Shown here: positions 12,193 to 24,711 of the stretch, one piece after another
Position numbering within the stretch: position 1 is the stretch's first letter
How the letters are laid out: the number at the start of each line of letters is the position of its first letter
Assembly (NCBI GenBank): GCA_004369085.1
Contig: ML210172.1
Coordinates: forward strand, 124,001 to 188,000
DNA: 64,000 nucleotides
Direction of reading: 5' to 3'
DNA from: Coprinopsis marcescibilis
Taxonomy: Eukaryota; Basidiomycota; Agaricomycetes; Agaricales; Psathyrellaceae
Position numbers and translations under genes: made by a program
Notes under the pieces: model-generated
Seen by the model: only the letters and a program-made list of their open reading frames with translations
What the model was told of the DNA's origin: nothing
The model's database searches: none

Positions 12193-12666
12193 GGTGGTGC
12201 AAGTGTGACCTATTTCAAGCACAGAAGATCATCCCAGCAAACGTTTTAAGTTCCACGCTCATTCAGAAGCTAGTACGTTATGACATGCCCTGTGCCCTCG
12301 AATCAAAGGCAATACTACTAAACTAAACATAACGCGGTGAATCTGTGTGGAAAAGCGCACACGAATTAGGTCAAAGAACCAATGACAAATTGGGGACCAG
12401 CTGTCTCGCCAGCTTTCATAAGGAAAGCTAGTGCTAAACAAGTAGGGAGGAAAGGACGAAGAAGAGACGGCGATGGTGTGATATCAAAGAGAGTGATGGT
12501 CGTGACGAGCAGAAATTACACGGGGTGGCTTGGGAGGTAACGCTTGGTGAAGTGGTTGTACAATACGTAGCTAGCAAATAAAAAAATACAGGGGAAAGCC
12601 CCGCAGGCGTTGCCACCGACAAGAAATAAGGCCATGAGGGAAATGGTTTAAAGGAGAGGAGGGGAT
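12193..12666. other. Intergenic region
   Basis: Promoter side of the beta-trefoil gene and 3' side of the RRM-like gene, both on the minus strand. No further gene is visible. Confidence 0.5.
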
Positions 12667-13511
12667 TTATTCAGCGATCACGAGGCCGTTCATGGCCCTG
12701 GCGAGGTCTCCGTGAGGGCCTGAGCCTGGAATGCCATTCCCGTTTCCGTTACCGTTCAACATCCTAGGGCCCAAGGCAGGGTGTCGAACACCCAATGCGG
12801 CACCAAGCATCCTTTTGCCGGGGTCGCCAATTCGTGGACCGTTGGACAACTCAGCCTGAAGACTGGTTGTCAAAATCGCCGGGTCGGCATGGACGAGCGC
12901 GGATTCTCCCAGCGAAGAGCTGATAAGAGAGTTTAACGTGGGCTGCGCCGGCAACGAAGGGAGAGTGGGGGATGGTTCTCGACCATTAGCAGAGGGGTGC
13001 TCGGGAATGGAGATGCTTGCGCCTGACGTGTTGACACTGTTGCGGCTGTTGGCGTGGTTGGATGACCCTGGATTGGTGCGCACACCAGGGATGACTGAGA
13101 TGGACGCAGCCCGCACGTTGTGCGACCTGGAAGCAGTTGAATGATGCTGCAAACGGGAGTTGACCGCCTGGATTATAGTCTGTGCGTCGGGGCCGTCGTA
13201 GGGTTTAATTGTCGCAGAACTGAGGGCGGGCGGAGGGTATGCAATGGTCTGGAGGTATGCTCGCTTGGCTGAAATCGCAAACTTGAGAATTCATACAAAG
13301 ACTTGAAGTAGATTCACTGACCGACAGTGGCATCGTTGAAGACAATCAAGAGACTCGTGTCATCCTTCCATTTGATCTTGAAGCCGCCGTTGCTGTGCTC
13401 ATATTCTGAGAATGCAACCTGGATGTCCTTGGTTTTGAGCTCCTTGGGGAAGCCAGTGAGGGAGAGAATACGCGTCACGGAGGCGGAGAGACCGGAGAGC
13501 GAGGAAGCCAT
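12667..13511 (-). CDS. RRM-like protein resembling the R3HCC1/R3HCC1L RNA-binding domain
   Basis: Two exons (13511-13322 and 13268-12667) give 263 residues. The N-terminal domain has the layout of the small RRM of R3HCC1-type proteins: LSLTGFPKELKTKDIQVAF, then GGFKIKWKDDTSLLIVF and, across the intron, DATVAKRAYLQTIA. The rest is Ser/Asn/Pro-rich, with an Asn-Gly run NGNGNGNG near the end and a C-terminus NGLVIAE. No R3H motif is seen. The likely role is RNA binding, by family analogy only. The start ATG lies 5 codons before the domain. Confidence 0.6.
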
Positions 13512-13918
13512 TGATTCTAAGGTCGAGTTGACTGGAGAAATTGGCCAAATTTGAGATTACGGCTGGAATTTTAGGGGCCCTGTTTGAAGGATATCGATAA
13601 ATGGCAAGCCAAAGAAATTACCAAGCGCAATACGAAAAAAGACAGCAAAAGGTAGCTGTTTGAGAGGAAATAGTAGAAAGTGAGTGGATCAGTTGAAGAA
13701 GAGATTAGACAGCGCAGACGATGGATAGACAGCCAGACCGGAACGTCTCAAAATCATATATGTCTTTGTCACAATCACTCCCCTTTCTCACGCCAAGCTC
13801 CATCTACTGGTCGCTTTTGCAGAATCGGAAAACAAAAATATTTGCATTCGGTCGTGATGGTACAGCGTCGTAATTCTACTATCGTAGCAGCATGATGAGG
13901 ATGAATAAAATGAACAGT
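13512..13918. other. Intergenic region
   Basis: Lies between the start of the RRM-like gene and the stop of EF-2, both on the minus strand. It should contain the RRM gene promoter and the EF-2 3' UTR. Nothing else is recognised. Confidence 0.5.
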
Positions 13919-16825
13919 TTACAACTTGTCGTAGTAAGTGTCAAGAGAAGGAATATCAGGCTTGAGACCCTTGCGAACACGGATCTTGGTGACCACATCC
14001 TCAAGCTTGCTGCCCTTTTCGAGGGCAGAGCCAGGCATGATCTCCCAGTGATCGAACACACTCTGGGGGAAAGCCTGTCCAGCAGTATGTGATCGGAGCT
14101 CACCGTTGAAGCCGAACGATTCTGAGACAGGAAGGTAGGCCTTGACGGTGAACATGGGGGTTCCGGGACGTTGCTCTTCGCTGAAGACTTGTCCACGTCG
14201 CTTGTTGAGACATGAGTAGATTCCACCGATGGCGTTTTCGGGGCATTGGATCTCGACTGTAAGGCATCGTTAGGTTAATTCGAATTCAGTTGAGTGCACC
14301 CTTTGACTTACCGAGGTAGACAGGCTCCTGGAGACCAGGAGTGGCGAGCAAGCAGGCAGCGTAGGTGGCACGCCTCATAGTGGGGATGATTTGTCCTCCA
14401 CCACGATGGATAGCATCAGTATGGAGCTATGCAGAAGAGTCAGGATGGACGAAGTCATCGGAAGGGACCTTAACACTTACAGTAACGTCGAGAACGTTGA
14501 CACGAATACCACGCATGTTCTCTTCACAAGTGACACCCTCCTTGGTGGCCCACTGGAATGCAGCAACGCAAGAATCCTTGATTTCGTTGAGGTATTGCAC
14601 ACCCTTGGTGACGTCGACGAGCAAGTTAGGACCAGTTGTGTCGGGACCGAAGCACCAGATCTTCCTGGCATCGGTAACATCCCAACCGTACTCATCAGCG
14701 AGGATACGGGCACGGGCCTTGAAATCGTCACGGGAGTTAATGGTGCCGGCTTCAATGGCCTTTGTGAGCTCTTCGTCGATAGGCATTGCCTTCACGAACA
14801 GCCTGTTGTGCTTGTTCTGAGACTTGGAAAGAGCGACGATCGAGGATTCGGTCTTGACGGTTTCTCTGTAAGGCACAACGGGGTCAGAGATCTTGAGGGG
14901 GACACCAGCGTGGTCCTCTTGGAGATCCTAGTGCAAAGATTAGTATAAGGTTACGCGAGAAATGTAGGACGAACCTTCAAGCAAATTTCCAAGTGAAGTT
15001 CACCAGCGCCAGCGACAATGTGTTCACCAGTTTCCGAGATCCAGGCCTGGACACAAGGATCGGACTTGGAGAGACGCTTAAGACCTTCGACAAGCTTAGG
15101 GAGATCGGCGGCGTTCTTGACTTCGACGGCGACTTGAACGACGGGGGAGACTGAGAACCTCATGACCCTCATGTTGTGGGCGGTTTCGGAAGTGGTGAGG
15201 GTACCGCTCTTGAGCAAGAACTGATCGATACCGACGAGACCGACAATGTTACCAGCAGGGCAATCCTCAATAGGTTCGATATAACGTCCCATCATGAGGA
15301 CAGTGCGCTGAATGGCCTTGATGAAGAGGTCATCCTTCTTTCCGGGGAGGTAGTTAGGTCCCTGAATTCGGATTTTGGGTCCGGATCGGACAGTTCCAGA
15401 GAAGACACGACCGAAAGCATAGAATCGTCCCTTATCGGAGGTGGGCACCATCTTGGAGATGTACAAAACGAGAGGAGCATTGGGGTCGCAATCTCTGATA
15501 CCGATGGCAGACTCGTCGTCCATGGGACCCTCGTAGAGGGTCTCAACACGGTAGCGTTGAGCGGTGGCGGGGGAAGGAAGGTTGATGACTATCATCTCCA
15601 AGAGGGAGTCACCGGCGGGGAGGAATCGTCGCATGACGGTCTTGAGGAGGGCTTTACCTTCAAGGTCACGCTCATCTTGGGCGAGCTTGACGTCGAGTTT
15701 CTCGAGGATAGTGGTGACGTCATCTTTCTTGAAGTTCATGACGGCGTCGAAGATCCTGAAGATAGGGTCGAGGACGAACTGATTGAATGCACGATCAAGT
15801 TGTTTGCCATTGTGCGTGCCATTGGTGGTCCATTTGCGGGTGGCGGGGTTGAAGTAGTTGTCGCCCCAAAGCTTGACCATCATCTTGTCCTTATCGACAC
15901 CGAACTTCTTGGCATATCGGGCAGCAAATTGACGAAGAGTGAAGCCCCATCCGTGGAGACCTGAACCGAAGGCAACAGTTCCTCGGTCGGGGTAGACCTG
16001 GACATCACCGAGGGCAACATCATGGTACGTCGAGATGATGACGTTAACGGATTCGATGGTACGTTGGAAGGATTGGTAAAGATCTTCTTTGCTGACTTGC
16101 AATTCGAGAAGTGCACGATCGACCTTGTTGATGATAACAACAGGCTTAATACGCTCGGTCAAAGCTTGACGCAGGACGGTTTCGGTTTGCACGCAAACAC
16201 CTTCAACGCAATCGACGACAACCAAAGCACCATCGGTGACACGGAGGGCAGCAGTAACCTCGGATGAGAAGTCGACGTGTCCGGGAGAATCGATCAAGTT
16301 GATCAAGAACTCGTGGCCTGACAAGATAACGATAATCAGATACTGGTTCATAGGGCATAGTTTTGGCACATACCAATGGTCTTTTGCTTGATGGCCTCCA
16401 AATCTTCCTTGTTAAGCTCAAAGTACATTGAGATGGCGGTCGATTTGATCGTAATACCGCGCTCTTTTTCGTCCTCTCGAGTGTCCGTAAAACGCATGTC
16501 TCCGGCCTTTGCTGAGGCGATGATACCGGCTTTTGAGACCAGGGAATCGGTAAGGGTGGACTTTCCGTGATCGACTGCAAACTGTTAGCATTGGTGTTGG
16601 GATGAGAATGAAGTTGGGGCCGTACCATGGGCAATAACACTCATGTTACGAATGTTAGTGGGCCGGTCCATGAGCTGCCGGATTTGATCTGAAAATCGCA
16701 ACGTTAGGACCCGCCTTGCATCGTCGATGTAAAAAATATGGCTAACCGACTGTGAAGTTACTGACGGCGATGACATCTATATCAGTACCAATCTCGAACC
16801 AGGTTTCAACGAGTACTCACACCAT
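13919..16825 (-). CDS. EFT1: Translation elongation factor 2 (EF-2)
   Basis: GTPase that translocates the ribosome; cytosolic, essential, highly expressed. The start ATG carries only two more coding bases before an intron; splicing gives [16 protein letters not shown]. The G motifs are IAHVDHGKST (G1, itself split by an intron), RGITIKST (switch I), DSPGHVDF (G3) and [10 protein letters not shown] (G4). [12 protein letters not shown] follows the diphthamide histidine in DAIHRGGG (His codon complementary to 14406-14408). The C-terminus DTYYDKL matches the family. Introns interrupt the G1 region, the start of G3, the domain III/IV junctions and the segment before the diphthamide loop. C-ending codons predominate, as expected for strong expression. 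No key residue is missing. Confidence 0.97.
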
Positions 16826-17291
16826 GATGCCTGCAGACTAGATTTCAAGATATAAAAAAGGTTATGAAGAGACTGCCTCGGTGTGCAACTAGACAACGAT
16901 GGGATGCACCGTCCACTGTTGATAGACGAGGATAAGGTTCGAATTGACAAATCAATTGTCTTATCGATCTTTTTAACATCAGGGCAGGTCGGAGCCGCGA
17001 TCACCTGACGCAAATGTGCTCTTCCTCCGGTCCCGTCTTGACTCCTGTACGGTCTCAGGCAAGAAAACTTGGTTTCAGACCATTTTGAAAGGAAATGGCA
17101 CAGCGCAAAATACCTCCCAGCTATGACTACCGTAGTCACCAGCGGCCTGGGTCGCCCAATCCTTTTGAAAGTTAAGCTGGCATGACAAACTCTGACTCTG
17201 TCGGTGCCCCCGGTCCCATGCTGCCGGATCTGGGAAATAGTGCAATTTCACATAACAGGTGTTCATGTGGTCGACTAAATCGTAGGAAAAT
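16826..17291. other. EF-2 promoter region and 3' side of the monooxygenase gene
   Basis: On the minus strand a T-rich TTTTTTATATC element lies shortly before the EF-2 ATG. No gene is seen. Confidence 0.5.
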
Positions 17292-19050
17292 CTACAGCTT
17301 GGAACCTGGGTACAACTTCTCCAACTCTTTTGACACTGCGTACTTGAGATCGTAGTGCCAAACTGGCTCCCACATGCCTCGCAGATTCTTCTGCATGTCG
17401 GTCCTGTTATATCGGTCTTTTCCGTAGCTTTGGTAAATCTCTCCCATTCGGCGCGATCTCTGCGCAACCATGTTGGCGCGAGGCGGTCGGAGAAAGTCAT
17501 ACACGTCGAGGACTTTCTGTTCATTCGTTTAGCCGAAAATAGCCTCGAACTCCAACTAAACACCGACCTGAAGATTGGAGGCATTTGTTTGAGGATGGAT
17601 GAGAAGGCGATATAAGGCATACACGTCCTCGAATCCTTGGCCGACTCCGGCGGACAAGTGCGGAACCATCGCATGAGCCTGTCAAGCCGGTCAGTCGAGC
17701 GGCGTTGGCCAGTTCAATAGGTAGGACTTACAGCGTCTCCGACAAGAACAACGCTATCCCTCACATAGTGTTCCAAAGGGGGGCTAACAGTGTGCATAAA
17801 CCACTTGCTGGGATTCTTTATATGTTTCAAAAGGATTTTCATGTCGCTACCCCAATCGGCAAATTCGTCCAGCAATTCTTCCGGGGTCACAGTTTGCACC
17901 CAGGGTCCAGTTACCGGTGGCGAAGGAGTTCTACCCCATACTTTAACTGCTCCAACGTTCAACTGACAGGCATTCTAAGGTTTCAGGGTCTCAATATTTT
18001 TGAGATATTTAGACGCACCAATTCGTTGGCCCTGATAGGGTAAGTGACCATATGCTAACCAAACGCACGTAAGTTTAAGTTAAAAGGAAAAGAGGTCAAA
18101 GGCCCACCGAGTCTGAACCACACCAAAGCAATGGGCGCGTTAGATCAGTCTTCACTCCTGCCTTCTTTAGCTCCGAAATTGAGACCAGAGCGCGATAAGT
18201 CGCCGTGTTCGCAGACGCGAGCTGCTTGTGCTCGCTCTTGCCCGCAACGTAAGGTCGGATTGTGCTTTTGATCCCATCGGATCCGACAACGAGGTCAGCT
18301 TCTACAGCTGTACCATCCTCGAAGGTGACAACTTGCTTTCCAGAAGGGAGCAGCGAGACTGATGTGCAACGCATGTTGAAGTGGGTATACTGGGGATCAA
18401 TAGTCGGGATTAACGCGTCCAGGAATACTGGCCTAGGAAAAGGAAAATGTTAAGCGCACGCGATTAGCACCACTCTAACAGCCGGTGGAGCGAACTGAAT
18501 TACCTGTAGATGGACAGCCCCAGTTCATCCGAAGAGAGGGCATACTGAATGTATTCATTGAGTCGGATCAGAACTCGCGACAATTGAAATGAAATGAACG
18601 TGACAACATACGTCGTAAAGGTGTTCATGCTCTCCATACCCCGAGATGAAGGTGTACGGTCTCATGGCCAGCTTTGGGGGCACAGCTTTGGCGACGACAT
18701 CCTCAAGGATTCCAAGCCCTTCAAGTGCTTGTACAGCGTTGGGCCCTGCAGGTCGATAAGAACGTGCTTTCTACATTGTGGAATGTGCCTTACCAAGGCC
18801 GACACCTGCGCCGACTTCCTCGAACTTGGGCTGGGGCAGTGTAAGCCAACGGAACCCAATGGACTATGCATTCTTACAGCAGCTTCGTAGAGGTGCACTT
18901 TCATGCCCGCCCGGTGCAATGCAACAGCGCTGTTTGCACCATAGTAGTCAGAAAGCCGCTAACGACGAGGCGAGAGAATTAAAACACATACCAGGCTACC
19001 CCGCACATCCCTCCGCCAATGATAACAACAGAGAAGTCTTTGGAAGCCAT
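17292..19050 (-). CDS. FAD-dependent aromatic monooxygenase (salicylate hydroxylase-like) with C-terminal SKL
   Basis: Group A flavoprotein hydroxylase: NAD(P)H- and O2-dependent ring hydroxylation, substrate not readable. The N-terminus MASKDFSVVIIGGGMCGVA holds the GxGxxG FAD motif. Across two introns comes ALHRAGMKVHLYEAA and EEVGAGVGLGPNA. The DG motif is in ADLVVGSDGIKS. The GD motif VVLVGDAAHAMVPHLSAGVG is rebuilt over an intron, followed by GQGFEDVYALYRLL. The protein ends YPGSKL-stop, a canonical PTS1, so peroxisomal import is expected. The gene has many short introns. A TATA box lies about 45 bases upstream of the ATG. All cofactor motifs look intact. Confidence 0.9.
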
Positions 19051-20850
19051 GATAGTTCTCGTTTGCTTGGTCTTCTAGGCCATGGCACAGTGGGACGTAT
19101 ATATACGAGAATTCTGCCACGTTTGCGGACCACCAAATCCCGGGGAGGTTGATGGGCACTGCGAAGAACTGCCTATTGGAGGCGACTTCCGGTGACATTA
19201 TGCCACAAAGAAATATATCCGAAGGTGCTTCTTTTGTTTCAGCGAAGAATATGCACTCTACAGCACGTTTTGTTCAGATCGCCTTCTTGGTCAAGGAGGA
19301 AATGGTGGCTGCTGACATCTGCTTACCATGATTCTGGTTGGCCACCTATCTTGACGATACGATTGATCCCATCACCTTTCCAGGCGCCTGTAGGCCAAGT
19401 TAGGATGCGGAACTCGTATTCGTACTAACCTGTGACCTCCATAGTTTGGGTCAAAATGCAGGCGTATGACCAAAGGGTGTCCCGACTGAGCCAAACGGAC
19501 TGCGAGCATTTAATCTGACGGGCCACTGGTACTATACCTGATTCAGCCATGGACATCGTGTACCAATTTAGATAGCAAACACGCAAGAATTGCGGCTAAA
19601 CGATTCTTCTCAACCCTGGGGAAGCAGGGCCAACAAGAACGATTCCGTCTCGTCGTTACAGGGCGTAGCTTTTGCAAGAAGTTTCGGTTGGTTAACCGAG
19701 GAATGCGGAGAACGGAGAGATTGATATGTAGACTTACAGATGGGTGTCAAAGGCGGATATGGCGGGCCCGGGTGATGAGGATAACGGAAGCGCCATTGGT
19801 CTAGATCGCCGATTTGCCACTTTTGCGACGATAAAGGACAGGAAGTTGGTCAGGGGACACTTCGCGTTACCAAAGAGTTTGAGTTGATAACCCAGACGTC
19901 CGTGATGAGGTCAGAGGCCAGGGAAATATTGGCCAGAAAGGGTGAAGACCCTGCCTAATGCGCATAATATTAATTCCACGCAGTGGCGAGTCTGTGTTAG
20001 CACGTTTGACCATATGCAGTATATTTATATTATCAACCCATCTCAGACCTTGAATGATTAATTGGTGCACGTATACATTTGTAAGGGCACGAGAATTATT
20101 AATGCTCGCTTACTTGACCCTGCAATGACAGAGAAAATCAGCAATACATGACGCATACGGTTAAAGAGAGTCGACCTAAGCTCATAACCCAAATGATCTA
20201 GATTATATTGCATACCAGCGAGCAAGCGAAAACGGCACAAGGTTGTGCAGGTTCTGAACCGACGGTACTTACTACCACCAGTACACGACCCAGCCCAGGC
20301 CCCACCTAGTTCTTGTTCTTGTTCGTTGCCCTTTCCCCCCGCGTTCGTGTTCACATCTGCGAGAACGTCCACGTTTCGCAATAGAGTCGCAGAAGCCAAT
20401 CAAATGCGATGATGCCGATTGAAGTAGAGCGGATCCCAAGTCTTCGAATTGAATAGAGCCACTGCTCGCACGATTCAAGTTCCTATTGAAATTGATTGCC
20501 ACCTCTGCCACATTCTTCCGGTTCGGTGCCATTGAAACTAAGGTTAAACATCCAGAGCCCATTGGATAATATTGGCAGTGAATGGAATGGCAACTGTGAC
20601 GCGTATGTTTGACAAGTACTTCATTTACGTTTAGAGGTAAGTACTTACGAAGCTTGCTATCGAGGTTGTGCCTTGACAGACACCGCAATGTCACGGTAGC
20701 CTGAGGTCGGAAACACCGTCGCTCTCGTTGTTTGCGATCAAATCGGGATTCGGAATGCCATTGCGAGTCACTTCGAGTCACGCTGACGAAGCTGAAGGCA
20801 AAGTTTAAAAAAGTGGGGTGGCGCGAACCCTGATAACGCTCACCTTTACC
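19051..20850. other. Intergenic region, about 1.8 kb
   Basis: The left end holds the monooxygenase promoter. Several open frames up to about 200 codons exist on the minus strand near 20272-20898. None shows family motifs or plausible splicing, and the longest overlaps the first exon of the acetyltransferase in antisense. I see no supported gene. Confidence 0.45.
19097..19106 (-). promoter_or_regulatory. TATA box of the FAD monooxygenase gene
   Basis: Palindromic GTATATATAC located about 45-55 bases before the ATG on the minus strand. Confidence 0.5.
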
Positions 20851-21686
20851 ATGTCGAGACTCGCAGAGAATATTGCGCCATGCGAGAGGAACCCACAAAC
20901 AAAGGAAATCTTTCTACGCCTGCGAAAGAATCCAAATATCATCCTGACCCCACCCAGAGCTACAACAGATGCTCCCAAAATTGCCGAGTATCTGCAAGAT
21001 CCAAGGATCTACGAGTTCCTCGTTAGCCCTCCGGTTCCGTATCTTCTAGGTAAGTTCGCGTCAGGTGGAATGTCCCGGCTATCTGAACCCCTGCGGCTCT
21101 ACAGAACATGCGGAATCATGGCTGGCACGAGTTACCAACGAGCGACAGCCTATTGTCGACGAATTGGATGAAGGGCGCCAGGTGGTTGGAGGGTGTCCTT
21201 TCCAATACCTCAGAGAGGTTAAACCAGACGGCACAGACGAGCTCATTGGAAGCATAGACCTCACCCGGTGCCCCTTTGGTCACTTGATGGGTAATGGTGC
21301 TGAACTTGACTGGGAAAATGCTGAAGCCAACGCAAAGATTAACATGGAACGCCCTGCTGGTGATCCAGAGATCGTTTGGACTATTGGAGGTCAGTTCTCT
21401 GCTCAATGAATTTGAGAGGTGCTGAGGCGATTCAGACTGGCTGGCCCCAAGTCATCATGGGAAGGGGATCATGACTGACGCAGTGGACACGCTGTTAAAC
21501 GACTGGGGGGTCCGGATGAATTTACATCGGGTTATTGTCTCCGCCTTCCCGGGAAACATCGGAAGCATAAAGGTCTTTCAGAAGAACGGGTTCAGGACGA
21601 CCAACATAACTGATGATGCTATCGAGGTTCGAGGCACCAAACGAGGTCTTCATACGCTTGAATGGAGGTTGAAGACGGTGATTTGA
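20851..21686 (+). CDS. GNAT-family acetyltransferase, copy 1
   Basis: Acetyl-CoA-dependent N-acetyltransferase-like protein; acceptor unknown. Three exons (20851-21049, 21105-21389, 21436-21686) give 244 residues. The N-terminal segment NIILTPPRATTDAPKIAEYL is typical of the RimJ/RimL-like fold entry. GTDELIGSIDLTRCPFG gives the central strand, and WLAPSHHGKGIMTDAV the acetyl-CoA loop (HxGKG in place of Q/RxxGxG/A). VIVSAFPGNIGSIKVFQKNGF is the conserved 'N-x-x-S-x-x-V-x-x-K-x-G-F' end. It forms a tandem pair with the next gene, sharing intron positions. Confidence 0.85.
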
Positions 21687-22079
21687 GTGTTGAGTTAGAC
21701 GTGTCATGCCCCCATCTCTGCTGATGCATCTGTTGGTCTCGCGGTCTTGAAATATTAGACTTAGTTACGATCTAGGTGGTTGCGTTCAAGATTTCGTGAC
21801 TTCCAGCTAGGATTGGTTCTGACAGATGTTATGTTTACCGAAGACCTTTGCACAAGGAAATACAATATAATCCATACCGTTTGCTTAACGTCACGGAACT
21901 CTCGCAACAATCTCATCGATCTCATCCCCCCTTGTAAGATTGCTATCATTGAATGCTGTCAGTGCGCAACACAGTCGGCCCAAAATACCAAACCGGCGTA
22001 TGAATTGTCTTGAGTCATTCCTGGCCACAAATATAGTCAGTCTTCTGCTGCAGACGAGTCACATCAGATCACCCACCGA
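21687..22079. other. Intergenic region between tandem acetyltransferases
   Basis: Short spacer with the 3' side of copy 1 and the promoter of copy 2. Nothing else is seen. Confidence 0.5.
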
Positions 22080-22950
22080 ATGTCGATACCTGCAGGTGGC
22101 CAATTCTACCCACTGCTAATCGATAGACTACGGGGCGAGCCGTTTTTGCGCCTCAAGCGAAGTCAAGACATCATATTGACTCCTCCAAGGCCTGAAGATG
22201 CGGAGACATTATGCATGTTGATGAACGACCCTCTCGTTTATGAGTGGTCCGAGATCCCAAGCCTTCCCTACGAGCTAGGTATGCATCTGTTCTCTGAAGA
22301 AGCCAAGGCTTACGATCGCGCAGACCTTGCACAGCGTACACTCAGCCAAGGAAGGAATGTATCTGATGGAGCCCTTTACACCCTGCAGCAAGCACAATCC
22401 AATGCAGAGTTGATGGTAATTGGCTCCTGTCCTGTCGACGCCATACGGCTCGTCCTTCCAGGCGGAACAGATGCTCTCATTGGAGGCATTCACATTACGA
22501 GGTGTGACCATGGGGAATTCCTTGGCCCTGGCGGTCCTGAAACAATCGATTGGGATAACTGCAAAGAATGGCAGGAAGACAACGCGTCTCTGGAGCCAGG
22601 GGACCCCGAGATTGTTTGGACGATGGGAGGTAGGAGATGCCTTGCTGTCGAGGGTCGAGCAAAAAAGCTAAATAGCTCCAGTGTATCTTTCGCCAGAGTT
22701 TCACGGCCGGGGAATCATGACAGACGCGGTTAACACGGTACTTCACGACTGGGCGATTCCGCGGATGGGTGTGCGACGAATGTTGGTGTTCACGTTCGAG
22801 AACAATATAGGCAGCGTTAAAGTGTTCCTCAAGAACGGATTCAAATTGTTGTACACAGCGAAGGAGCATATGACGGTTCGAGGAAGAATACGAAACGTGA
22901 ATGTACTTGAATGGAAGCTTGTAGTAGACGAGGATGGAATGCTAAACTGA
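22080..22950 (+). CDS. GNAT-family acetyltransferase, copy 2
   Basis: Paralogue of the preceding gene. With two introns the exons are 22080-22278, 22324-22629 and 22676-22950 (259 residues). Exon 1 has exactly the same length as in copy 1 (199 nt) and both introns fall at matching codons. The first intron is 45 nt and leaves the frame open, so retention would also give a protein, 15 residues longer. Motifs: DIILTPPRPEDAETLC, GTDALIGGIHITRCDHG, DPEIVWTMG, LSPEFHGRGIMTDAV (acetyl-CoA loop HGRGIM) and FENNIGSVKVFLKNGF. The middle of the protein carries a longer loop than copy 1. Acceptor unknown. Confidence 0.85.
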
Positions 22951-23057
22951 AGCAGCGTGGGAAATGTTGTTCCCACATGGCATCGTTTGGGTCGCGTTGT
23001 CATCAGGCGCAGTGAGCGACAGTTAGCCCAGTCCTTGTTCTCAGCCAAATTATCACC

Positions 23058-24245
23058 ATGCCTCCAAGAGGAAGCGGAGGTTTCGATTTCACTCCAATTC
23101 TAACACATTATCTCTTTCTATTTACTTCCATCCTTTCAATTGTAAGATCCACTCGCAACCCTATTTCTCTCACTGACACCGATCCAGATTGCTTGGTTTA
23201 TCGTCTTCATATCACAAGCAATATCAACAGCAAGAGGTATGACCTGCCTTTCTGTCGCAATGTTCACAAATAATAGTCGCTGCAGGTGCAAATCCCCAGT
23301 CGCTATGGTTCGCAGTGTTCTTGGAGTTATTCCTCATTCTTGGAGTCCTCTACACCCTCGCGACGGACTCGGTAGACCTGAATCGTCTAACAATATCGGT
23401 CTTCGGAGCAATTGCAATCGTTTATTCAATTGAAGGCGTAAATTTTGGCATCTACTCCCCTCCAAGTGCAGCCAACGCCGTAGCCGCGGGGTGGTTCATT
23501 TTGGCTATCGTCAACATCCTATGGGTCCTATACTTCACTGCAGAAGCAGACTCTCTCACCCTACACGTATTCAACTCCCTGGGAACAGGCGGTCTGTCAG
23601 GGCCAGGACGTCGACGCAGGACCCGTACCCAATCATCCATGCATATGCCCTCGACCAACGGCGGCTACACAGGCAACTACGGAGGCGGTGGAATAGGCAA
23701 CACAGACCCATACGATACCAAATTGGGCGGCTCGGGCTACGGAAGTGGTATCCCTGCTGTTCATAGCCAGCCCAGCTTCCCAAGCATGCGAGATGCGGCC
23801 GCTACGCAAAGCATCAGTGGAAATACCGGTGCAGGAAGCGTACACAACGCCCCAAGTGGCGGCTCCTTGAATGGAAATGACAACGGCCCCAGTTCGCCGC
23901 TCATGGCTGGAGTTGGAGCTGGAAACACATCCGCTCAAGAGCCTTTGAACACCTCAGAAGTTTATGCCTACAAGGCTAAAGCGCTTTACGCTTGTGAGTT
24001 GTCTTGCCGACGTTGTTCTTTCGTGATCTCACTGGTCGTCCTCAGATTCCGCGAACCCTGATGACGCCAACGAGATATCATTCTCGAAAGGCGAGATTCT
24101 TGACGTTCTGGATAAACAAGGGAAGTGGTGGCAAGCGAAGAAAGCAGATGGAAGCGTTGGCAGTTCGTATCTCGCTCATCTTAACATCATTGACATACTA
24201 ACACCTTTCTCAGTTGCACCGTCAAATTACCTCCAACTCATCTAA
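23058..24245 (+). CDS. SHO1: Sho1-type osmosensor: four membrane segments plus C-terminal SH3
   Basis: Plasma-membrane adaptor of the HOG stress and filamentation MAP kinase pathways. Five exons (introns near 23142-23187, 23237-23285, 23994-24045, 24163-24213) give 329 residues. Four hydrophobic segments follow a short N-terminus: [39 protein letters not shown], a third around [12 protein letters not shown] and a fourth [20 protein letters not shown]. The linker is Gly/Ser/Asn-rich. The SH3 domain reads [19 protein letters not shown], then [20 protein letters not shown] and the closing [10 protein letters not shown], the pattern of Sho1 that binds Pbs2 proline motifs. The end is 6 residues after the SH3 ALYDY-to-PSNY core, as in other Sho1 proteins. 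Confidence 0.93.
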
Positions 24246-24711
24246 ATGGGACCCAATCATTTGGACTTTTCTTTTCTCATTAGTATAACGTCTCAGAGTC
24301 TATTTATCTCACGACCAGCTACGCCCATGTATATACCATCAAGCTGTTAGCTTAACGATTCTCTTTACTCCAGTACTAGATTATTGTTGACGTCACTCCG
24401 CAAGTAACAGATCCAGCGCTTCACCGCCCCTTTCCTCTGGTCTCCGCCAGACCCTTTCACACGCACCTTTTCATTTATCTGTTTGCGGAGCTTCTTGACC
24501 AAAATTGCGCTTGGCTGGCTTTATGTTTACCTGTAACTTGCTTTTTGTTTCAGTCAGTCGTGTAATCTGTAATAGTGTTTTCTTCTACACTAGATCCCCT
24601 TTCTCAAAATCTAACGTTCCCGAGACAGCAACAATAGTGAGAATTGTACTGCCGTCCCAAATCACCCTCAAAATGGGTCTTTTACTGTAAATGTACAATA
24701 ATATACGGCTT
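24246..24711. other. Convergent intergenic region
   Basis: Between the 3' ends of SHO1 and the RING protein. T-rich and without a supported gene. Confidence 0.5.

Noticed and set aside
15176..15964. 262-codon plus-strand open frame
   Set aside because: It is antisense to the conserved EF-2 coding exon; the open frame results from the strong codon bias of EF-2.
20272..20898. 208-codon minus-strand frame upstream of the first GNAT gene
   Set aside because: No ATG near a plausible start, no family motifs, and it overlaps the ATG and first exon of the acetyltransferase in antisense.
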